A stretch of 7,124 nt of DNA from Kiritimatiellia bacterium. Lineage in GTDB: Bacteria; Verrucomicrobiota; Kiritimatiellia; RFP12; UBA3636. This document shows, piece after piece, positions 5,454 to 7,124 of this stretch. The notes below the pieces were generated by a model. The model saw nothing but the letters and a program-made list of their open reading frames with translations. It had not been told where the DNA came from and searched no databases. The translations under genes were made by a program, and so were the position numbers. The DNA lies in assembly GCA_017413145.1 (NCBI GenBank), contig JAFPUX010000491.1:1-7124 (forward strand). The letters are read 5' to 3'. Each line of letters begins with the position of its first letter. Positions within the stretch are counted from its first letter, which is position 1.

Positions 5454-6430
5454 TGACCCGCTCCCCCCTCAACCCCATCCTCTCCGCGAAGGACGTCCCC
5501 TACGACGCCTCGCTTGTCTTCAACGCCGGCGTCTGCAAGTGGCAGGGAGAGTACGTGATGCTCTTCCGCAACGACCACGGCACGACGGAGGCGGAGTTCC
5601 GCGAGGCCCGCGCGAAGGGAGGATGGACCCACTTCACCACCGACCTCGGCATCGCGCGCAGCCGCGACGGCGTGCATTGGACGGTCGGGCCGAAGCCGGC
5701 CTGGTCGGTGCGCGACGACGAGGTGATGCGCGTCTACGACCCGCGCCTCACGGTCGTCGATGGGCGCGTCGTGCTCTGCTTCGCGATGGACACGAAGCAC
5801 GGCCTGCGCGGCGGCGTGGCGACGACGGAGGACTTCGAGCGCTTCGAGGTGCAGTCGCTCTCCGTCCCGGACGACCGCAACATGGTCGTCTTCCCGGAGA
5901 GGATCGGCGGGCGCTACGTCCGGCTCGAGCGCCCGATGCCGGTCTACTCGCGATACGGGAAGACCGAGGCGTTCGACATCTGGCTCTCCGAGTCGCCCGA
6001 CCTGCGCTTCTGGGGCGAGTCGCGGCTCGTCCTCGGCGCCGAGCGCGTGCCCTACGCCACCACCAAGATCGGCCCGGCCGCGCCGCCGATCCGCACGCCG
6101 AAGGGCTGGCTCGCGACGATCCACTCCGTGCGCGTCGTCGAGCGCGAGCTCGCCTCGTGGGAGGGCGGCTGGCACAAAGAATACTGCGCGGGGCTGATGC
6201 TGCTCGACCTCGACGACCCCTCCAAGGTGATCGGCCTCTCGCGCGAGCCGATCCTTCCGCCCGTCGAGGACTACGAGACCACGGGCTACCGCGGCAACGT
6301 GATCTTCCCCGGCGGCATGATCCTCGAGGATTCCGGCGAAGTGAAGATCTACTACGGCGCCGCGGACACCGTCGAATGCCTCGCCACCGCCGATCTCGGC
6401 GAGCTGCTCGCCCTCTGCGAGCCGCTCTGA
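5453..6430 (+). CDS. GH130-family beta-mannoside phosphorylase-like enzyme
   Basis: The protein has 325 residues, a usual length for GH130, and no signal peptide, so it should act in the cytoplasm. GH130 enzymes mostly phosphorolyse beta-1,4- or beta-1,2-mannosides to mannose-1-phosphate; some members hydrolyse. Family marks in order are NPILSAKDVPYDASLVFNAG (7-26), FRNDHG (38-43), YDPRLT (95-100) with Asp96 as the likely catalytic acid, VVFPERIGGRYVRLERPMP (145-163), KIGPAAPPIRTPKGWL (205-220), YRGNVIFPGG and YYGAADT (300-306), which together describe the five-bladed propeller. The start is 42 nt after the GH5 stop, suggesting one operon in which oligosaccharides released by GH5 are taken up and cleaved here. 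Exact substrate, and phosphorolysis versus hydrolysis, cannot be decided by reading alone. Confidence 0.9.
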   Translation: MTRSPLNPILSAKDVPYDASLVFNAGVCKWQGEYVMLFRNDHGTTEAEFREARAKGGWTHFTTDLGIARSRDGVHWTVGPKPAWSVRDDEVMRVYDPRLTVVDGRVVLCFAMDTKHGLRGGVATTEDFERFEVQSLSVPDDRNMVVFPERIGGRYVRLERPMPVYSRYGKTEAFDIWLSESPDLRFWGESRLVLGAERVPYATTKIGPAAPPIRTPKGWLATIHSVRVVERELASWEGGWHKEYCAGLMLLDLDDPSKVIGLSREPILPPVEDYETTGYRGNVIFPGGMILEDSGEVKIYYGAADTVECLATADLGELLALCEPL

Positions 6431-6451
6431 GCCCCGGTCCGCACGGAAGTC

Positions 6452-6481
6452 TTGCGGTCGGGAGGTCCGTTCTGCTAGAAT
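6452..6481 (+). promoter_or_regulatory. Candidate sigma-70 promoter upstream of the last gene
   Basis: TTGCGG at 6452-6457 and TAGAAT at 6476-6481 are separated by 18 nt. A TG one base before the -10 hexamer (6473-6474) makes an extended -10. Transcription would begin near 6488, leaving a leader of about 28 nt without a Shine-Dalgarno sequence. It rests on motif matching only. Confidence 0.45.
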
Positions 6482-6515
6482 CCGGGACGAACCGGCCATC
6501 CGGAACCTCCCGACC
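6456..6515. repeat. Inverted repeat spanning the promoter and touching the start codon
   Basis: GGTCGGGAGGT (6456-6466) is perfectly complementary to ACCTCCCGACC (6505-6515). The pairing extends by CCG/CGG (6467-6469 with 6501-6503) around a one-base bulge at 6504. The right arm ends on the base before the ATG. With the candidate promoter only the right arm would be transcribed, which fits a DNA operator; with read-through from the GH130 gene the RNA hairpin would hide the start region. Both roles are inference. Confidence 0.75.
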
Positions 6516-7124
6516 ATGAAGATCCCATTCCTTCTCGCCTCGCTCGCGGCGCTCGCCCTTCCCGCCGCCGCCGCCAACCAGACGGTCACGTTCATCACGG
6601 GCACGATCGATTCGCTGGAGGCCGAGGGCTACACGGACGCCAACGGCCGCTGGAACTGGACCGAGGGCGCCTCGGGGCCGTCGGTCACGACGTCGAACGG
6701 CGTGCGCCGCGTCTCGTTCTCGCTCGGCGCCGGCCAGTCGCTCGAGTACCATCCCGTGGTCGAGTGCCCGACGAACGGCACGGCCGAGGTGGTCGTCTCG
6801 AACGCGCTGCTGCACGTGGCCGCGGCTCTCCCGGCCTCGGCCAATCCCGACCACCAGGCCTCGATCACCGCGGCGAAGCCCGCCGGCGAGGAGACGGGCG
6901 CCTACTACGGCTGGGCCGGCGCGATGACGAACGGCGCGCCCGTGTGGTTCCGCCTCGCGGGCGCGGAGCCGCGCGGCGACGGAACCGAGGTCACGGCGGC
7001 GCTCTCCTTCGACTACACGAAGGACCCCGCCACGGTCACGTTCCGGATCGACGACGCGACGCTCTGCAGCGCGACCAACGCGGAGCAGACCGCCTTCGCG
7101 CTCGCCACGGCCTACCGCAGGGTC
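6516..7124 (+). CDS. Secreted protein of unknown function, N-terminal part (3' truncated by window)
   Basis: The frame is open from ATG 6516 to the window end, giving 203 residues with no stop. It starts with a signal peptide, MKIPFLLASLAALALPAAAA, with likely cleavage before NQTVTF, so the protein is exported. The mature part has alternating short beta-strand patterns (VTFITGTIDSL, RRVSFSLGAGQSLEYHPVVE, TAEVVVSNALLHVAA, TAALSFDY, ATVTFRIDDATLC), suggesting a beta-sandwich. This type is common in large secreted proteins of PVC bacteria, but I do not recognise a named family. The start is set by the signal peptide; there is no Shine-Dalgarno, and the ATG context TCCCGACCATGAAG is shared exactly with the gene at 449. 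It follows GH130 by 85 nt and may have its own promoter. Confidence 0.8.
   Translation, partial: MKIPFLLASLAALALPAAAANQTVTFITGTIDSLEAEGYTDANGRWNWTEGASGPSVTTSNGVRRVSFSLGAGQSLEYHPVVECPTNGTAEVVVSNALLHVAAALPASANPDHQASITAAKPAGEETGAYYGWAGAMTNGAPVWFRLAGAEPRGDGTEVTAALSFDYTKDPATVTFRIDDATLCSATNAEQTAFALATAYRRV

Noticed and set aside
5438..6854. Long - strand frames over the GH130 gene and the last gene
   Set aside because: They are antisense shadows in high-GC sequence; the + strand frames carry GH130 motifs and a signal peptide.

Overview
This is a high-GC window with all genes on the + strand. It most likely comes from a member of the PVC superphylum, in the Kiritimatiellota/Verrucomicrobiota/Lentisphaerota range. 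That is an inference from three things: secreted autotransporter-type beta-strand-repeat proteins, glycoside hydrolases beside a LacI-type regulator, and start codons without Shine-Dalgarno sequences. No marker gene in the window fixes the taxonomy.

Layout: (1) 1-375 is the C-terminal end of a LacI-family repressor. (2) 344-449 is a junction of iterated 9-nt units arranged as an inverted repeat, ending exactly on the next start codon. (3) 449-2548 encodes a secreted beta-strand-repeat protein. (4) 2549-3931 is a REP/RAYT locus: a tyrosine HUH transposase of the REP-associated type (2805-3764) with at least seven copies of a palindromic REP element on both sides. (5) 3779-5410 encodes a GH5 glycoside hydrolase whose signal-peptide n-region is written by the REP array. 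(6) 5453-6430 encodes a cytoplasmic GH130 mannoside phosphorylase-like enzyme, preceded by five 8-nt repeats ending on its start codon. (7) 6516-7124 is the start of another secreted protein, cut by the window edge, behind a promoter-like sequence and an inverted repeat that touches the ATG.

How the genes could work together: the exported GH5 enzyme would cut a beta-linked polysaccharide, plausibly mannan or glucomannan. The cytoplasmic GH130 enzyme would phosphorolyse the imported beta-mannosyl oligosaccharides. The LacI-type regulator may control the cluster. The secreted beta-strand-repeat protein and the last gene may act at the cell surface, but their roles cannot be read from sequence.

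The two most unusual signals are these. First, the REP hairpins carry compensatory base changes and are translated in frame into the GH5 precursor and the tail of the transposase. Second, iterated or inverted repeats recur directly against the start codons of three different genes, all sharing GACCATGA. There is no gene-free stretch over 300 bases; the longest, 2549-2804, is filled largely by REP copies.
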